Position numbers and translations under genes: made by a program. The notes beneath the pieces were generated by a model, which saw only the letters and a list, made by a program, of their open reading frames with translations, ran no database searches and was not told the origin of the DNA. A stretch of DNA of 64,000 bases from Orobanche coerulescens. Taxonomy: Eukaryota > Streptophyta > Magnoliopsida > Lamiales > Orobanchaceae. Positions 35,722 through 48,505 of the stretch are shown one piece after another (the first letter of the stretch is position 1; each line of letters begins with the position of its first letter). The stretch spans positions 142,133,215 to 142,197,214 of the forward strand of contig CM065810.1 in the NCBI GenBank assembly GCA_033398695.1. Direction: 5' to 3'.

Positions 35722-35738
35722 CCTTTTATAGGAGGGAG
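35722..35738 (-). promoter_or_regulatory. Candidate TATA promoter of the antisense ORF
   Basis: Minus-strand CTCCCTCCTATAAAAGG is identical over 17 bases to the TATA region of this element's LTRs. It lies about 600 bp upstream of the recognisable domain, so it could drive antisense transcription. The intervening 35141-35720 has short open frames but no domain I recognise, and is probably the 5' leader and N-terminus. Confidence 0.6.
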
Positions 35739-36036
35739 AGGCAAAAACCGAGGAGGATAGGGACGATCTGGAGCGTCCGATGCCCTATCCGAAGGAACGG
35801 CTGGGATTTGGCACCGTCTTAGCCGACCTATGGCAGGTCGACACCTGGCTTCGGCCATCGACGCGACGTCTTGGAGGCAGGGAAAGGAAAAGACAGGTTA
35901 ATTATAGCGCACAAAGTACGAAGAGCCTCGTTATCTGGGAATGGGAGTCCCAAGGATAATTGCGTCAAGGTCGTCCGGTTGTAAACAAATCTTACTCTAC
36001 TCGGTCTTACAGCTCGACTAGAGTAGGGGGGACTGG

Positions 36037-36748
36037 TTGATAGGACGTCGAATGTACGCTCACTGAAAACCCGGTTTAAAATATGGACCAATAAAGGTCC
36101 GACCTAGGTTCTTAGATAAGGAGATTACAACCCCAAGGTCCTTTAGAAGGGCGCCGACCTCGGAGGCCCCATTTAGCTGTGACATCTGTTAGAAGGGCAC
36201 CGACCTCGGAGGCCCCATTTAGTTGTGACATCTGTTAGAAGGGCGCCGACCTCGGAGGCCCCCGTTGACCTATGATATCCAATAACAGGTCGCCGACCTC
36301 AAAGGTCTCTCAAACTACTGATTTGAATAGGGATGAGCCGACCTAAAAACCACCGAACTCCGGAAGGTCGAACTCTTGGGAAAAAGATCGACTCACCCGA
36401 GAATCCCTAAAATCCAGGGGTTGAGAACCCATACCTTGCCAATCCCGGAGATCCAGGGATTGAGAGCCCATACCTCGCAATCCCGGAAATCCAGGGATGG
36501 GAAATCGCAGCTTGAATCCCTGGATATCCGGGATTCTCTCTAGGAATCAGGAATCATCTCAGATAACAAGGCATCCTCCCTCCTATAAAAGGGAGAGAGG
36601 GGGTTCCTCAAAAGGGGATACACACTCTGAGAATACAGCATTTTTTAGAGAGAGAAAGAAAAGAGAGTACTTCATATATTTTGGGTTTTCTTAGCTAAAC
36701 TTCTAAGATTAACCCGGTTCTTGGTGGCCGATCAGCTCGGTTACATCA
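36037..36748 (+). repeat. 3' LTR of the Tat element
   Basis: 712 bp, nearly identical to 29964-30676, with 46-bp repeats at 36144-36281, the near-palindrome at 36514-36536 and TATA at 36576-36592. The adjacent 35740-36036 is non-coding and ends in the polypurine tract. Confidence 0.93.
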
Positions 36749-36951
36749 CTAATAGTTTAGGGAATCTCATTTTCGTTGTCACATTACGGACCCTCCGGTG
36801 GTCGAAATTATATTTTCTTTCAGTGCTTAGCTCCGTCGTCTTGTATGCTTCGTGTTTATGTTTCTGGATGCTGGACTTGTCGTGCGTTTCGAGAATTGTA
36901 CCTTCGGCAGCAGTGTACTGCTGATGTGAGCAGTACAGAACTGCTGCGTAG

Positions 36952-36989
36952 GTAGCGCATGCTACTCCTGTTACCTTGCGTGCGCTACC
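36952..36989 (+). promoter_or_regulatory. Palindrome cluster of LTR G, first part
   Basis: GTAGCGCATGCTAC (36952-36965) and GCGTGCGCTAC (36979-36989) in the U3 of G. The rest of the cluster was moved to 60075-60191 by the copia and H insertions. Confidence 0.65.
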
Positions 36990-36992
36990 GAT

Positions 36993-39026
36993 TGTTGGGA
37001 TTCGGTTCCTAAAACGAAGGCCCAGCGGAAGCGGTAAAACGAAAATTAATTCGATCCGAATCCCTACGAGGATCGATCGAGCTACGTATATACGAATATA
37101 TAAACGAAAAGCAAGAGTCGTAGAAACTCACCCTTGTAGTCCGTTGATTAGATGGATAACCTTCTCTTGAGCTATTCTCCAAGCTTTGCTTGATCTCTAT
37201 GAATCTATTCCGCTTCAAGCCCTTGAATGATCCAACGCCGAAAGCACCGTCTTTCTACTTGCCACGCGCCGGAAAAACGAACGGAATGACAACACTTTGC
37301 TATCCTCCGAGGATACGACTAGAGCTAGGTGATGAAGCTATTGATTTTGATGAATATACTCCAAGTATGTTTATCAAAATTCTCTCAATATTTTTCTCTC
37401 AATTTTCTCCAAGAAAAATGAAGAAGAAGTTAGTGAAGAAGATGAAGATGAGTATGAACACTATGAAATGAACTCTAAGTTCTTTTCTCTCTCTTTCTCC
37501 ACCTCTCTCATGTTCCTCTCTCCTCCTAGGTTTGAATTATGTATGTGATATTATATATCTCCTCAATAACAAGTCTACCTCTTATTCTTTATACACCTTC
37601 CACCAACTTATACAACTCATTCACATGAGAGGTATCCCCACCATGTCAATATCATCCATATAAAATGGAAACAAAAGACAAGGGGAAATTAGATGGAAAA
37701 GAGGAGGGCGGCCATGATGAAAAACGGACGAGTTCGGTTTGTTTTGGACTCCCGAAAGTCCAAACAGACAAACTCTGATTTCATTTCGATGTATTTATAT
37801 CGATTAATTAATCCAATTAATTAAACATATCAAATACAAAATAATATAATTAATTTCTCCAAGAAATAATTATATACATGAATTAAATTAATCACCCAGT
37901 AATTTATTTAATTCATTAGGCCGTAAATCAATTTATCCAATAAATCGATTTAGACATCTAATGTCCCAAATTTAGATATCCAATATCTAATACACATAAT
38001 GAGAGAATTAGCTTGATTCATTCCGTCGTCAATCCTAATGCGCGACTCGGTAGGTCCGTCTCGATCAAGAATGGGAGGAACCAAAGAGTAGTAGCACCAC
38101 CTAGCCAGCCTGGCGGCCTACACTTTACCCCAACTGAGAACGAATGATTGGGATCATTCAAGAACCATTCTGTCGTGAATACCAGTATACGTATAAACCC
38201 TTCTTTCAAATGTCCCGATCAAGTTATAGGGTCACGGTCTGTCAAACCCTATCTGTACTTGACGCTATGCATGCGTTAATGCAAATCGAGATCATCGAGC
38301 TCTCGTGTATCTAATACAGCTAGCTCCAATGCTTTGGCCAAAGACTTATGATCTCATCTGCCAATAACCGCATAGGACATATAACCCGTTCACTAACAGG
38401 AGAAAGAATTCTATCTTGGTATTGATAGGACTCGCTACTTGCCCGTCAAGATGCACGTCGAGGTTGACCCCCGCTTTCCGGTTTATAGGGTCGAACTACT
38501 CTAATGAAAATCTTGACGTCACAAGCACATCCCTACTAAATCCTCAAGTCAAAGGTTCACGAATACCTATCACAACCTTTCGACTCCGTCATTGACTGTC
38601 CCGGAGTGAAATCCGTGTGACGAATCGAGGGTGAGTCGGTTCGAGTATACTAATCCAATTAGCATACCTATAACGTGTGCTCTCACTAACCATTAGTGTT
38701 TGACAGGCACTCTCCATGTCAAAGAACACGTCATACAAGTCTTCACATAAACTTAACGCCCAGTCAAGTTTCATCGACTTGCAAACGATTAAGTATTTGA
38801 GCTATAACCTTTCCAGTGCCGACCCCCTTATCAAATAAGGAGTGGGACGTTTTGCTCTCAAATACACAGACTAATTTTTATATGTTTATTTACGAGTTAG
38901 GAATGCCAGTAACTACCAGTAAATAAAGAAACATTCATTTGCCTTATATAAATGGTTTACATAATTACAAGTACAATGCCCTCACTCAACAACCTCTGAG
39001 TGGCATTCGAGGGCATACTCCTAACA
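36993..39026 (-). repeat. 3' LTR of the copia element
   Basis: 2034 bp, closely matching 44165-44340 joined to 55292-57145. Minus-strand TATA-like sequences are at about 38944 and 37550. The polypurine tract GCAAGTGGGAGAT (minus, 39027-39039) adjoins it. I see no gene in it. Confidence 0.92.
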
Positions 39027-39059
39027 ATCTCCCACTTGCACTCAATACCACACACTTTG

Positions 39060-40430
39060 GTATCTAATACCCATGTTCTCCAGGTGACGCTCTAAGCTAA
39101 TCTGAGAAAGTGGCTTGGTCAGTGGATCAGCGACGTAGTCGGTTGACTCTACTCTATGCAGCATAATGTATCTCTTTGCGAACAAATACTCTTACGAGAT
39201 GATACTCTCTCAATATGTTTGGTACTATTGTGAAACCTCGGCTCGTAGGCCTGTGCTACCGCTCTGGCAGCGCAACACAAGATGTCACGAGAAGTTTACC
39301 TAGTAACTTCTTAACCCTTCCTTTGGAGGCCTCCGAGGCCGCTTTATACTCGGCCTAACATGTGGAATTAGCAGTCGCGCTATACTTGGCACTATCCCAA
39401 GATACTGCTCTTCCATTAAGAGTAAATGTAGCCAGAAGTAGACATATAATCGTCTTTCTGTCCTTGGAAGTCCAATACATTGAATCCCACCACATTCTGT
39501 TCTGCACCACCATATATAAGAATCAGATCTCTTAGTACTTCTAAAGTACTTGAGAACATTCTTTACGGCGGTCTAATGTTCCCTGACTGGGTTAGCCTGA
39601 AACCTACTTACCACGCTTCCAGCATGCGCAATGTCAGGTCTCGTACATAATAAAGCATATGTAAGGCTACTCACTGCCGAATCATATGGTATATAACGCA
39701 TTTCCTTTCATTGTTCCTCACTATGAGGACAAATCTTCAAGGTGAATTTTATTCCATGTCGCATCGGAAGGAACCCTCTTTAAGATCTAATCTATATAGA
39801 GGGCTTGGGAAAAAACTTATTATTCTCTTCGATCTATCCCAATAGAGTCGAATCCCAAGAATATAGGTTTCTTCTCCCAAGTCGTTCATGGAGAAATTAC
39901 TCGAAAGCCAAGCTTTCTCAGAACTGAGCATTCCCACATCATTTCCTATTAGTAGAATGTCATCTACATATAGTACTTATAATATGATCTTGCTTCCACT
40001 AACCCTCTTGTATACACAAGATTCCTCTTCATTTTGCACGAAGTCAAACTCTTTGACCGTCTCGTCAAAATGAAGGTCCCAACTACATGAAGACTGCTAC
40101 AGTCCATTTCATGGAGTCTACATCCACCATTGCTAGGTCATTGGTCGCGGGTCGGTCTCTTGTTTATCACTTGGAACCTCTAGGAAATCCAGTTCCTCAA
40201 AGTGCATAAATCTATATCTCTCAGGTAAGTGAGACGCCCTACTAGACCTACGAGGTGGTTGTACTTGTGTTTCAGAAGGTTCGGTTCCAATTTCTTGCAC
40301 AGATGTCTCCCGAGGAGTTTCATTGTATTCTTCTAAAGAAATACTTCTACCTACTCCGCCTTCCTGAATGAATTCATCTTCCAGGAAGTGTGCTTGTAAA
40401 GCAACAATGATCTTTCGATCTTCGGGCATG
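39060..40430 (-). pseudogene. Copia RT/RNase H, heavily decayed
   Basis: The region opens with the integrase-RT linker (SSRASHLPERYRFMHFEE, about 40160-40250) and then jumps, by a deletion near 40120, into the middle of RT. A VLYVDDILLIGND box (YVDD) can be read across stops at about 39950-39990, followed by GIRLYWDRSKRIISF and the SLTYALLCTRPDIA segment (about 39640-39680). RNase H up to 39060 is readable only with many stops. The RT N-terminal half is missing. Confidence 0.78.
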
Positions 40431-40441
40431 TAGAATAGATA

Positions 40442-41531
40442 TCACATCGTCCTAGATGGGAATCCAATGAAACGTCCCTTCGCGGACCTAGCTTCCAACT
40501 TCTCCACCTTAGTCTTCTTGACATAAGCGGGACATCCCCAAATCCTATTAAGACTTGGTTTCCTACCCTCCCGTATCTCATGTGGAGTTTTAGGAACGGA
40601 TTTGGAAGGACATCTATTCAAGATGTAAGTGGCAGTCACGAGTGCATACTCCCACAGGTAAATCGGCAAGTCAGTATAGCCCAGCATGGAACGGACCATG
40701 TTCAACAGGGTTCGGTTCCTTCTTTCTGACACACCATTTAACTGAGGAGTACCTGGAGGTGTTAGTTGTGAAACTATTCCATGTTCCTTAAGGAACTCCT
40801 CAAACTCCGCATATACTCGCCACCTCGGTCCGATCGAAGTGCTTTGATATGATCACCAGTTTGTTTCTCGACTAGGGCCTTGAATTCCTGGAATTTCTCA
40901 AAAGCCTCGGATTTATGTTTCATTAAGTATACATAACCATACCTAGTACGATCATCTGTAAACGTAATGAAATATTGATATCCGTCACGTGCTGCTTCCA
41001 AAGCACCACATACGTCGGTATGGATTAATCCCAATTTATCAGCGGCTCTTTCAAAAGTCCCTGTGAAGGGGGACTTAGTCATTTTGCCTTTAAGGCAAGA
41101 TTCACAAGTAGGAAAGGGATCCGATCCCAATGGACCCATAAGTCCATATTTTTCCATCTTGTAAACCTTGGTCTGACCAACATGACCAAGTCTAAGATGC
41201 CATTTCAAAACTTGATTGGTTTCATCCCTACCACATTTTCTAGTCATAGTATTAACAACTACTTTGTTGCTGAGGTTTAGATGATACAATCCATTTAACA
41301 ATGTAGCAGTACCCACTAGTTTATTTCTGAAATAAATTTTGCAGGAACCATCACCAATGAAAAATGAAAAGCCCTTTCAGTCCATGACTGGAATGGATAC
41401 AATGTTTTGTGCCCCTTGGGCAAAACAAGTACATCTTCTAAAGTCAAAACAAAGCCGGATTCTAAACCCAAAAGAAGTGATCCTATGTCGGTCGCCTCGG
41501 CACTATGCCCGCTTCCGACTGTGATCATCAC
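40442..41531 (-). pseudogene. Copia integrase
   Basis: The zinc region WHLRLGHVGQTKVYKM ... CESCLKGKM is intact (about 41010-41200). The core shows HTDVCGALE (first Asp) and ALRSDRGGEY (second Asp, about 40820). After a frameshift near 40790 it continues with MSERRNRTLLNMVRSMLGY, PIYLWEYALVTATYILNRCP and the KGRFIGFPS end at about 40450. The catalytic Glu lies near this frameshift. Confidence 0.85.
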
Positions 41532-42442
41532 TTATCCAGCTCCAAACTTCCTACTTTGTTCCAGATCCTGATTCACGGTACAAATATGAGAACTAGCACC
41601 AGAATCCAGTATCCAGGAAGTAGCAGAACAATTTGTTTCCAAAACTAAAAGTTCTGTACCTGAAGTGCCATGAAGAATCGGACAGTCTCTAGCCCAGTGG
41701 CCCAGCTCACCGCACTTCTTCTTGCCTTTTGGAACCATCAGGACCTTGCCCTTTCCTTTAAAGTCCTTTTGGTATTTTTATTTTTATTCTTAGACTTCCG
41801 AAGTCCAGAAGAAATCATAAGGGTAGACTCCTTCATTCGCGGAGTCTTCATCTGAGACTGAGCGGTCACCAGTTTGTTCATTAGCCCAGCTAAGTTACAT
41901 GCAATCTCATTGCAGTTAAAGTTCATAACAAACTGTGTGAAGGAATCAGGGAGAGACTGTAGGATAAGGTCGGTTTGGAGAGAAGTATCCATTTTAAAAT
42001 CAAGAGCCTCCAATCTCTCAATCATAGATATCATTTTTAGGACATGTTCCCCAACCTTCTCACCTTCCTTCATCCTTGCACCGAACAGTTGCTTGGATAT
42101 CTCATATCTAGCAGTTCTGTTGTGCTCACCATAAAGCTCGGTTAAGTGAGATAGAATCTACCTAGCAGAAGTCATTTTCTCATGAGCTCTATGAAGCTCA
42201 TTAGACATGGAAGCCATCATATAAGCACGGACTTTCACGTCATCCTTAACCCACTTTTCGTGGTTTTCAATCTCTTCCTGATTGGCTCGGGTCCGCACAG
42301 GAGGCGCCGGAATGTCCGTCTCCAAGACGTATCCCAGTGCCTCTATACTGAGGACAATCATCAGATTGCGGAGCCAATCCACAAAGTTAGGTCCCATTAA
42401 GGTGTTCTTTTCGAGTAGAATTGCGAGTGGATTCATTGTCAT
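41532..42442 (-). pseudogene. Copia gag and protease start
   Basis: The likely start is at 42442 (MTMNPLAILLEKNTLMGPNFVDWLRN, quoted in part). A nonsense TAG is at 42158-42160 and the frame continues to 41738 with the capsid helices (SMIERLEALDFKMDTSLQTD). A frameshift precedes the single zinc knuckle (CGELGHWARDC, about 41700) and the protease active site WILDSGASSH (about 41600). Each piece is recognisable but the chain is broken at least twice. Confidence 0.83.
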
Positions 42443-44150
42443 ATTGAGATTTGTCTACATTAAGTATAACAGATTAATTAGTGACTCATTCAATTATGTT
42501 CTGAGTATAGAATTAAGGTCTTCTCTATTCTTGTTACCCAGCTCCCACTATTTTTATCGGAATAACACACTCCCCTGTGAAATCTGGAAGTATCGTCGCT
42601 CTACTTCATAGTGGTGATCGAGTTCTTTATAAATCTTAATAGAGGGCAACCGAACAGGTTTCTAGTCTATTAATTTTCATAAAGTGGTGTCCAACACCAA
42701 CCCATCTAATGGATGATTCGATCTTCTTTTTCCCCTTGTTCACTCCCCTCAACCTATACGGTTTCTATGGTTCGTGAACAAGTTAAGTTTATACCATCGA
42801 CGCAAATCAGTTTCACAATTGAATCTTATCCGGCAACCTATCAGGTTTCTAGGGATAAAATTTGCTCCAACCGAAGGCATCCAAATGCGCTCCCGGTAAT
42901 TTATCCGTCCTCCCCGAACGACTACCCCGATAACTCGGAAGCATAGCACATCCGGTTTGGATTTCAATTTCCCGAAAACTCGATGGAGGGAAGGAAAACC
43001 TTGAAACCTTGTAAACTTAATAATTTGTCGTGGGAGAATTTTCGCGATTTACGTTACATTTTGCACATTAATCGTTTAAGCGCGTTTGTGGCATTCATAC
43101 AATGTGAAACAACCATTCACAACCTAGTTGCTACCAATATGTGGTTCATGGACCGTTCCTAGAAAACAAAAACTCTATAATCTAATTACAAGTCTTCGTC
43201 TTGAATCTTCGTCTTCTCGAAATGGATCTTCCTCCGGTCTTCGTCATTACATATAAATTTTACATTGAAAATTGCATCCTAGATATAATTTTTTTCTAGT
43301 AAAATAAATAGGCTCAAAACGGCCTTTACAACCCAATCAAATAAAACGAACGATTCAAAAACTAAGTCCACGAACCACATCCCCATTCAAAAGCATTCAT
43401 CCAATAAATACTAAATAAATGGAAAGCGTAGAGATACATTGATCCAATCAACAATACGAACCGATCAAATCGATTCACACAATCGGTAATATGATAAGGT
43501 TCAAAAAAATTCGGTCGACCATAAATATTCCAATTAATCAAATTTCCCTTATAAAATGAAATACCATAAATCCTTTTAATCATATTAAATCCAATTTAAC
43601 ATGCGGGAGATTAATTTTCAAGAATACACGAAAAAATCGAGCCGGGGCAAAAATGGCCTGCCATGGCCGAGTCACTGCCGGCAGGATGCCGGCCGGACAC
43701 GGCCCGTGCCGAATGGCATGGTCGGGTCGTGCCGGCAGTGTCCTAGACCTTACTGGCAGACTCGGCCGTGTCGCCTGACACGGTCGAGTCACTTAGGAAG
43801 CTTAGGCGGACACGGCTGTGTCGCCGACACGGTCAGTGCACTGGCGATGGCTGGGGCTGCGGACACGGCCGTGTCACGGACACGGCGAGTCACCTGGCGA
43901 CTTCACGCCTTTGTCCGAAAAGTCGTCCGACGACGATTCGGAGCTCGATTTTCGACCGGATATCCAATATCAATATTTTTCAACGTTTATATCTTCAATA
44001 TAAATCATATTTCCCAGAAATTTAAGATTTATATTTAGACATAAACTTACGAAAAATATAACGACAACGAACGTAAAACATGTACCACGATTATGACTAA
44101 AATGATTCCAAATCATTCACCATCTAATCGAGCATTCCAAATGCTAATAT
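42443..44150 (-). other. Long 5' leader of the copia element
   Basis: This 1.7-kb region lies between PBS and gag and contains no convincing ORF. The gag-proximal part (about 42450-43330) is conserved in the older copy at about 62940-63850, including the CAGCTCCCACTAT and ATTGAATCTTATC words. The PBS-proximal part holds the palindrome cluster at 43690-43893. Confidence 0.7.
43690..43893. promoter_or_regulatory. Athila-like palindrome cluster inside the copia leader
   Basis: About four compound units, for example GACACGGCCGTGTC followed by GGACACGGCGAGTCACC at 43862, and ACTCGGCCGTGTC followed by GACACGGTCGAGTC at about 43761. This is the same motif pair as in the Athila element. The pair runs on the plus strand although the element is on the minus strand, so it is inverted relative to its Athila use. 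Confidence 0.75.
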
Positions 44151-44163
44151 CGCTATGATACCA
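44151..44163 (-). other. Primer-binding site of the copia element
   Basis: Minus-strand TGGTATCATAGCG, one base from the LTR start at 44165; initiator-Met type (TGGTATCA match, then a diverged end). Confidence 0.75.
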
Positions 44164-44164
44164 C

Positions 44165-44340
44165 TGTTGGGATTCGGTGCCTAAAACGAAGGCCCAGCGG
44201 AAGCGGTAAAACGAAAATTAATTCGATCCGAATCCCTACGAGGATCGATCGAGCTACGTATATATGAATATATAAACGAAAAGCAAGAGTCGTAGAAACT
44301 CACCCTTGTAGTCTGTTGATTAGATGTATAACCTTCTCTT
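44165..44340 (-). repeat. 5' LTR of the copia element, left part
   Basis: Matches 36993-37168 and is followed by element F. The LTR resumes at 55292 after the CTCTT duplication (44336-44340 and 55287-55291). Confidence 0.92.
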
Positions 44341-47270
44341 TGTAACAGCCCGAAAACGGTGGCTATTACAGTGTCGTGGACCCCTACCGGGACCCACCAG
44401 GCGATATCACGATATACACTTACAACCTGACAACGTGGCACCGTACCACAATATTTATCAAAACCCCGATGTGGAGTATAAGTTATACATGTCTTTAATA
44501 CGAGCAAACGTACACAGGATCCAAATTCAGTACAGACCATATGACGATGGGCAATACCTAAGAGATTATAGTACATTCATCCGACACAAAGTAAAATGAA
44601 AATCACAATATAATATAACCGAACATCAAAATACTCGGGGGGCCCGAAATAGCATCCTTCAAAACCCTCTGTCGCCATTGTGTTCCTCCTGTGCCTTGCC
44701 CTTTCCTCGTCCTGAAATACAAGTATTTCGCCCCAACCACAGGGTCAGCTATATATGATAATAATTCTCATGACATTATACAATTTATATATATACGGAT
44801 CTCAAAGAAAACAATCGACTACTGAATATACCCCGAAGGCGTATAAACAGTCAGTCCCAACTGTCGAACATAACCAAATATACGAATGACCATATAATAT
44901 GGCTCAAGACGGACGTCACAGTACGCCCGATCCGGAAATGTGTCCGTGCACATGTCCACCCCGTATACGAAATTCAGAATATACATGGGACGATGTACCT
45001 AATTAGCCTCACGAACTACGTCTCGTGTGCACGATCTAAATGCGGAAAACATCCACGCATGATCATCAAGTGCCCGGCTAAAAATCCTACACATAACCAA
45101 TCGGCACGCAGATATGACTCCAGAGATGTCACGATACAACATGACAACGAAACTCAATGAATTACACCTTTATCAAGGAATCGAACGACTCACCGAAGTG
45201 TCAACAAAGCTCAAAAGGACCACCGGTAACAAGAACGGTAATTTCGGGTTTATCATCCCAACACCATGATAATACAATCAAGGGCATCACCATATCACGA
45301 ATCATAGATTATCAGAACATTTCATACACACGAAACGCATAATAATCACAAGAATTCAACCATCATTATAACCAAGCAAGATAACTTGCCTCAATTCCGT
45401 AGATGAATAATCCTTCTTTGAATGGTCGAACGAACGGTATCCCCGTCTAACAATACTCACGTGAACAAGCAACCTTGAATGAAATGTAATTCACTCAACA
45501 ACACATTAAATGCAGTAACGGTATCCTTACATAAACAATATTCGTAAATTTACTTTGAATAAATCACTTATCCTATTGATCACTTTAATGTTCCAATTAC
45601 AAATCATCATATGTTTATCATGTTCATTCACATATTCTAACATTAATGTCAAATACTTGAAGTCCAAATTATTACCAATATAACATTGTGAAAACATCTT
45701 TTCAAATCATCGGCACTTCCGATTACGATATAAGTTTGTGTTTAATTACGTTCTTCATTATTTTACCAACAATTACATTAAAATTGATTCCTATATGAAA
45801 GCATAAGTTCAAGTTTTTAGTGGACTAAGAACATCATCTTAATTTACGTCTCCTAAAACACACGGATTAATGAAATGGAATTCGGATACTCATCTACCGC
45901 ATTTGTATCACCATATTCACTACAATCCTCTTAAGAACATTATCAACATATTAATATAGTGATTAACACCCTTTTAAGTTATCAACGAAATCGATTAACT
46001 TGAACATATGAAGATTACAACTTCCTTCTATCGAAATCCATTGTTTTACTTTTGAAGAATTATTAAAAGCCTAGTTATATCATTGGGTACTTGGAACTCT
46101 AAATGTAACTTCATCCCATCTTGTGAAAATTATCTTCAAAGGGTTAACATAATTCTTCCAACAATTTATTACGATGGTATTGGTTTAGAGGCCAAAATTA
46201 TGGTTCCATATTACCTTCAAGAATCAATTGAATGTTCAAGACAAGATTAGTATCTCTCCCCTCTAATCATTAAGGATTTCATCCCTAACATGTTCCTAGT
46301 GTTGAGACTATAATCAACTTCCGATTATCATGTTATAAATCAGGTTTTATCTGTCATTATCAACACAACCATATTATGAAGTTATTATACATCAAGAAGT
46401 AATACTAATACCCCTAAATGTTGATCTTCACTTAGTTTGAGCATGATTTAATCAACTTATCAAGTTTATACTAGCTTAAACTAACATTATGCGAAGTGTT
46501 TATCTACTAACATCATCATAAGCATGGATTTAATACGAGTTAAAGAAAGACCAACCTCAAAATGAAGAACAACACCAACACTTCAAGGTACACACTTCAA
46601 TCTCCTAATCTCCAAGTCACCAATCAAGTGCTGAAGCTCCAACACAAGTTAGAAGGGCTAGAAATGGAGTTGGCAGGGAAGGGAATCGTTTTCTCAGTGG
46701 GGAGGTTGAAAGGGTCGAGCAGGAAATGAAAGGCAAGTCATATTTTTATAACCTGAACTCAGCATTAAGTACGTTAAAGAGAGGGGTTAACGTACGTTAA
46801 AGCCCTTACGTACGTAATCTCATGAACATTACGTACGTAATCAATTTCATCAGATGTTTCTGACTTAAAACACGCAATTCATTACGTACGTAAACATATA
46901 ACTATTACGTACGTAATAGCCGTTGACTTGGCTATCGCGATCGACTCCCGACCACCTACCCCCGATCGGTCCCACCTGCCGAAAGGCAGGCTGTTGATGG
47001 ATCTCTCGCATTACGTACGTTAACATATGAATGTTACGTACGTAAGGCTACGTACATAGCGTACGTTAAGAAGATAGGTTAATGTACGTTAAGTTCTATA
47101 ACAAGCATAAATGGAATTCTCCCAATATCACCCAACAATTAATATAGTATGAATGACCATGATTCCAACTTAACAAAATTCGTCGATATACTTGCTACAA
47201 CAATACAGATATGGTGCTAAAATACTTGGTTTAAATCAGAAAATACAATAGTAAAGGCGAGGGTATTACA
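44341..47270 (-). repeat. 3' LTR of element F
   Basis: TGTAACAGCCCG ... GGGTATTACA. AT-rich, no gene. Palindrome cluster at 46765-47093 and minus-strand TATA at 46741-46750. The polypurine tract is minus-strand AAGGGGGGGAGTA at 47271-47283. Confidence 0.93.
46741..47093 (-). promoter_or_regulatory. Promoter of LTR F: TACGTACG palindromes plus TATA
   Basis: About eleven motifs with core TTACGTACGTAA or TTAACGTACGTTAA (e.g. 46786, 46828, 46881, 46904, 47010, 47033) lie immediately upstream, on the minus strand, of TATAAAAATA at 46741-46750. The 5' LTR copy is at 54781-55108 with TATA at 54757-54766. Confidence 0.75.
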
Positions 47271-47305
47271 TACTCCCCCCCTTAAAAGGAGTTTCGTCCC
47301 CGAAA

Positions 47306-48505
47306 CTAAGGGGTAAACATCTCGGGGTATTTCTCTCGCATGCTATCTTCAGTCTCCCACGTAGCTTCCTCGACTCCATGTCTCGACCACTGAATTTTTA
47401 ATAAGGGAATCGCCTTGTTCCTCAATTGTTTGATTCTTCTCTCAAGTATCTGCACAGGCCGTTCTTCATACGAATGGTCATCGGCTATTTCGACCTCGTC
47501 GAATTGAATAATGTGGCTTGGGTCAGCAACATACTTCCTCAACTGAGATACATGGAATACGTTGTGAATCCGGCTCAAAGCTGGTGGTAATGCTAAACGA
47601 TAGGCTAGGTCGCCTACTCGTTCCAGGATTTCAAACGGACCAATATACCTTGGGCTCAACTTGCCTCTCTTCCCGAATCGTAAAACACCTCGAGTAGAAG
47701 ATACTTTGACTAGTACATGCTCACCAACCTCAAACTCGAGTGGTCGTCGACGATTATCTGCATATGATTTCTGGCGGCTTTGGGCCGTTAATAGACGCCT
47801 CTTGATCAAGGAAATCTTCTCGCGGGCTGCCAATAACATATCAGGTTCCGTACTAATAGATTCAGACAAATCGTCCCAACACAAAGGGGACCTACAACGA
47901 CGACCATATAATGCCTCATAAGGTGCCATCATAATCGAGGGGTGCCAGCTGTTATTATATGTGAATTCTACCAACGGTAGTTGGGCTTCCCAGTCGGGCT
48001 TCCAATCGAGAGCACATGCCCTCAACATATCCTCTAGGGTTTGAATAGTCCTCTCAGACTGACCGTCGGTCTGAGGATGAAAAGACGTACTGAAGTTCAA
48101 CTGTGTACCCATCGCACGATGAACCGCCTTCCAGAAGTGCGACACGAATCGTCCATCACGATCTGATACAATACTCTTAGGGGTACCATGCAGTCTCACA
48201 ATCTCTTTGATGAATAACTGGGCCAATCTCTCAGGTCTCCACGTATCCTTGATCTCCAAGAAGTGGGCTGATTTAGTCAATCGATCCACAATCACCCAAA
48301 TCGTATTCATGCCTCGACGGCTCATCGGCAAGCTAGTAATAAAATCCATCGATATGTCTTCCCACTTCCACTCAGGAATTGGAAGCGGTTTCATCATGCC
48401 AGCTCGTCGTTGATGCTCAATCTTGACCTGCTGACAGGTCAAACATTTCGAAACGAATTCGGCAACCTCCCGTTTCATGTTACCCCATGGAATACGGGGT
48501 AGCAT
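47306..48505 (-). pseudogene. Element F integrase and chromodomain
   Basis: 399 codons open from [15 protein letters not shown] deletion of about 60 bp joined this to the preceding frame out of phase and removed the His part of the zinc region; the Cys pair (CLTCQQ) remains. The core is intact: [24 protein letters not shown] and [10 protein letters not shown]. The end ([15 protein letters not shown]) is the chromodomain. Confidence 0.9.

Larger units (their letters stand above)
29964..36748 (+). mobile_element. Tat-lineage Ty3/gypsy element, deleted, TSD CTAAT
   Basis: The 6785-bp element lies between CTAAT copies at 29959-29963 and 36749-36753. LTRs (29964-30676 and 36037-36748) are about 712 bp and differ at roughly a dozen sites. 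The interior keeps the PBS, part of gag, the end of integrase, two tandem arrays, an antisense ORF and a polypurine tract (AGTAGGGGGG, 36021-36030). RT, RNase H and most of integrase are deleted, so it depended on other copies to move. Confidence 0.94.

Noticed and set aside
37190..37471. 93-codon plus-strand ORF, also present at 55313-55594
   Set aside because: It is kept in both copies because they are LTRs of the same copia element. It is antisense within the LTR, ends in a Lys/Met-rich low-complexity run and has no recognisable domain.
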